This document shows positions 61,944-64,000 of a DNA stretch of 64,000 nucleotides, piece after piece (position 1 is the stretch's first letter; every line of letters starts with the position of its first letter). Source of the DNA: Capniomyces stellatus (lineage: Eukaryota; Kickxellomycota; Harpellomycetes; Harpellales; Legeriomycetaceae); the NCBI GenBank assembly GCA_001661515.1, contig LUVW01000001.1, positions 328,582 through 392,581 on the forward strand. The letters are read 5' to 3'. The notes beneath the pieces were generated by a model. It saw only the letters and a program-made list of their open reading frames with translations, ran no database searches and was not told where the DNA came from. Both the position numbers and the translations under genes were made by a program.

Positions 61944-64000
61944 TTATGATTGCATATAGAACAGCAGTGTTTCAATACTCATAACAACAATGTCTATAGC
62001 TAAAGCCAAGAAATCAAAACCACAACAAAAAAAACAAAAACAAAAAACAACCAGTCAAGTTAGTTATCAATCGGATATAGCACATTAAACAAAAGTATAG
62101 ATATAATTACAAGTATAGACACATATACAAACACAGCCACTCTCACTTTATCCACACACCATCAACTCGATAGTAGAGTATTGTGGAGACTTACCAATCA
62201 AAATAATAACAATCATTTCCAAGAATACACCTAAATGAAGAGTTGTTGGTAGTCTGAGTTTAGTTTGTAATTCAAAATAAAGAAAAGAAGACGGTATTTT
62301 CGATATAAAAATATGATGTTTGTGCATGTATGTGGATATTCAAATTACCTTGCGATCTATTCAAGTGGTTTTTCAACATCTCCAACATGTCACCAATAAC
62401 AGAGACTCTGTGGTTTAACAGTTCAATCCTTTGCGGAATTTCCAAATAAGCTAAATCCAGAATGTAAAAATAAAATTATCAATTAATATACTAATGTGTA
62501 TAAAAATGCAAAAAAAAAAAGCTATGGTAGAAATTATAAAGTTGATAGTTCAACAGCAGACAGGTATTGCAAAAAAGCATCCAGCAAAAAAATCTTGCAT
62601 CGGATCACAATATATAAAAAAAAAATCTTACATCGAAATGCGTCGTATACAGGTTGTAAATTGGGCTCCGACCAAAATATTTCAGGAATATCTAAAATGT
62701 TGCTTACTAAGCTGACATTAACCCTGTTGATAAACAACTATCCAATAGAAAAAAAATAGAAATGAGGTAAATGGTGGGTTAGTACTGAGAAAGGTATGGG
62801 AGGATGGAGCAGCAGAAAGCGCATGATAAAATAAATAAATAAAGCAAGCGGTGTCACCCGTGCTAAAATTACTTGACCAATCTTCATAATAATGGCTTTA
62901 CGGCTAAGTTTTACTAAACCGGTTTGTGCCATTGACTGCGGGATATGCTTAGTCTGTTCAATTGAGTATGAAATCAGTTCCTCGAACAGTGAGATTTTAG
63001 ACGATTGTGACAGGGCATGCGAAATTGCCATGCGAGTCATAAAGTTTTTTGGGTGTTTCAACATGATTACATCGTTGAAAATCCTAATTATTCAGCAGAA
63101 ATATTTGTTTTAGCTTCAATAAGCTCAGTTTGACCAAGCAAACGCATGTAAACAAAGAAAGAAAAAAAAATTGTGTGTATGCATGTATGCATGCGGTAAT
63201 GATGACGAGATGGTGAAAAGGTTACCTTGGTTGTGAGTTGGTGTTGTAAAAGTAGTTGAATTCCTCAACTAGCTGATCATTGACACTGAGCTGATCAGTA
63301 CAGAACTGTGAGATCTGGTCTAAAAACATGGTTTCCTGCGTTTCTGTCATTCCCCAAATCACCACAACACCATAGTCAAAGATAAAGGCTTCACTCATAA
63401 TCTTGACATTTGATTGTGGCAGGGGTTTCATGTTTGACTGTGAGTATGGCAGATTGTAGTGAGTTTCAAACCTGACCACGTTCCCCTCTTCACTTACTTG
63501 GACTATATGTGTATCGTTGACGATGTTTGGGATATAGATACTATATAACAGTAGCAATATCAATCAGTTATCCTGTCAATACAGTAGGTCCAGTAACTAA
63601 ACGTAATTGCCGCTTTTCACCAACTGATCAAAATAAAATAAAAAATGTGTGTAAATCATGGTGGTGTAGAAAGGGAAGGAAGATTGCTTACCATTCATCA
63701 TATATTTTTGGGTGCGCTTCACCCTGTGAATTTGGAGAGTTTCGTTGTGCCCACTTGCAAATATTCTTGATGTTGTACGAACTGGCTTTGCAAAATGTTG
63801 TCACTCTAGGCAAAAGCTTGGACTTGGACCTTTTAAGCTGGTCAAATCCAACCCGCAGGTTCAGCAAGTCTCCAAAATCAAGTGGCGGACACACAACACT
63901 ATCAAGCAGACTGTTGTTGCTATCAAATGCCTTTTTCAGATTTGTTGGTGGTTCGTTATTCACAATATTCAAGGTTGAGCTGCTGTTCAGCATTTTGGAC
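61944..64000 (-). CDS. DUF155/RMD1-like protein, possibly partial at window edge
   Basis: Seven exons: from the edge or 63993 to 63692, 63540-63226, 63083-62873, 62737-62632, 62450-62349, 62230-62195 and 61999-61944. All phases agree, giving about 375 residues from ATG 63993. The frame stays open to base 64000, so more N-terminal sequence may lie outside. The DUF155 core is clear: FIFDYGVVVIWGMTETQE, ELISYSIEQTKHIPQSMAQT, SRKAIIMKIGQLFINRVNV, DIPEIFWSEPNLQPVYDAF, YLEIPQRIELLNHRV and VIGDMLEMLKNHL. It ends in a C-terminal membrane segment (FLEMIVIILIAIDIVVM). Yeast Rmd1 and Rmd8 are family members linked to meiotic division; other relatives act in mitochondria. It converges on the phosphotransferase gene, with 253 bases between stops. 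Confidence 0.9.

Noticed and set aside
1..64000. CRISPR array, bacterial operon or prophage
   Set aside because: No repeat-spacer pattern, no ribosome-binding-site-led gene strings, and pervasive GT-AG introns show nuclear eukaryotic DNA.

Overview
This is AT-rich nuclear DNA from a fungus. Most protein genes are split by short GT-AG introns (about 70-250 nt) with GTAAGT-like donors and acceptors that often end ATAG or TTAG. Several products are fungal: a Skn7/Prr1-type HSF plus receiver regulator, an Mcm1/SRF-type MADS-box factor, a DUF155/Rmd1 protein, and Ypq-like, Esf2 and Tal1/Gnd1/Fbp1 proteins. The AT-richness, the LINE fragments ending in a CCHC (zf-RVT) domain and the large F-box/ankyrin protein recall insect-gut fungi (Harpellales, Kickxellomycotina). 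That placement is inference and was not tested. I joined exons by hand using splice signals, reading-frame continuity and family conservation.

Layout. 1-516: partial secreted Arg/Asn-rich protein (-). 2.3-6.7 kb: SKN7-type regulator (-). 6.7-12.6 kb: repeat-bearing intergenic DNA. 12.6-14.1 kb: five-exon PQ-loop transporter (-). 17.0-18.3 kb: fructose-1,6-bisphosphatase (+). 20.3-22.7 kb: intronless F-box/ankyrin gene (+). 23.2-23.8 kb: LINE 3' fragment. 24.4-25.4 kb: transaldolase (+), convergent with 6-phosphogluconate dehydrogenase (-, 25.9-27.7 kb). 29.2-30.3 kb: ARL2-type GTPase (-). 30.5-30.9 kb: tRNA-derived SINE with target-site duplication. 36.0-40.3 kb: large disordered protein of unknown function (+). 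40.9-41.4 kb: thioredoxin (-). 43.0-44.4 kb: ESF2-type ribosome biogenesis factor (+). 45-48.6 kb: inverted cluster of LINE 3' ends and two degenerate repeat families. 48.6-56.6 kb: no convincing gene. 56.6-58.5 kb: MADS-box factor (+). 59.8-61.7 kb: ACAD10/11-type phosphotransferase (+), with one GC-AG intron. 61.9-64.0 kb: DUF155/Rmd1-like protein (-), reaching the window edge.

Functional picture. Three enzymes of the fructose-6-phosphate/pentose-phosphate node (FBP1, TAL1, GND1) lie within 10.7 kb. They are interrupted by the ankyrin gene and a LINE fragment, and they do not form an operon. Two sequence-specific regulators (Skn7-type and Mcm1-type) and a thioredoxin share the window, but nothing in the sequence shows that this proximity matters. 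The least explained items are the edge RN-rich secreted protein, the ankyrin gene, the SINE, the inverted repeat cluster and the 1356-residue low-complexity protein.
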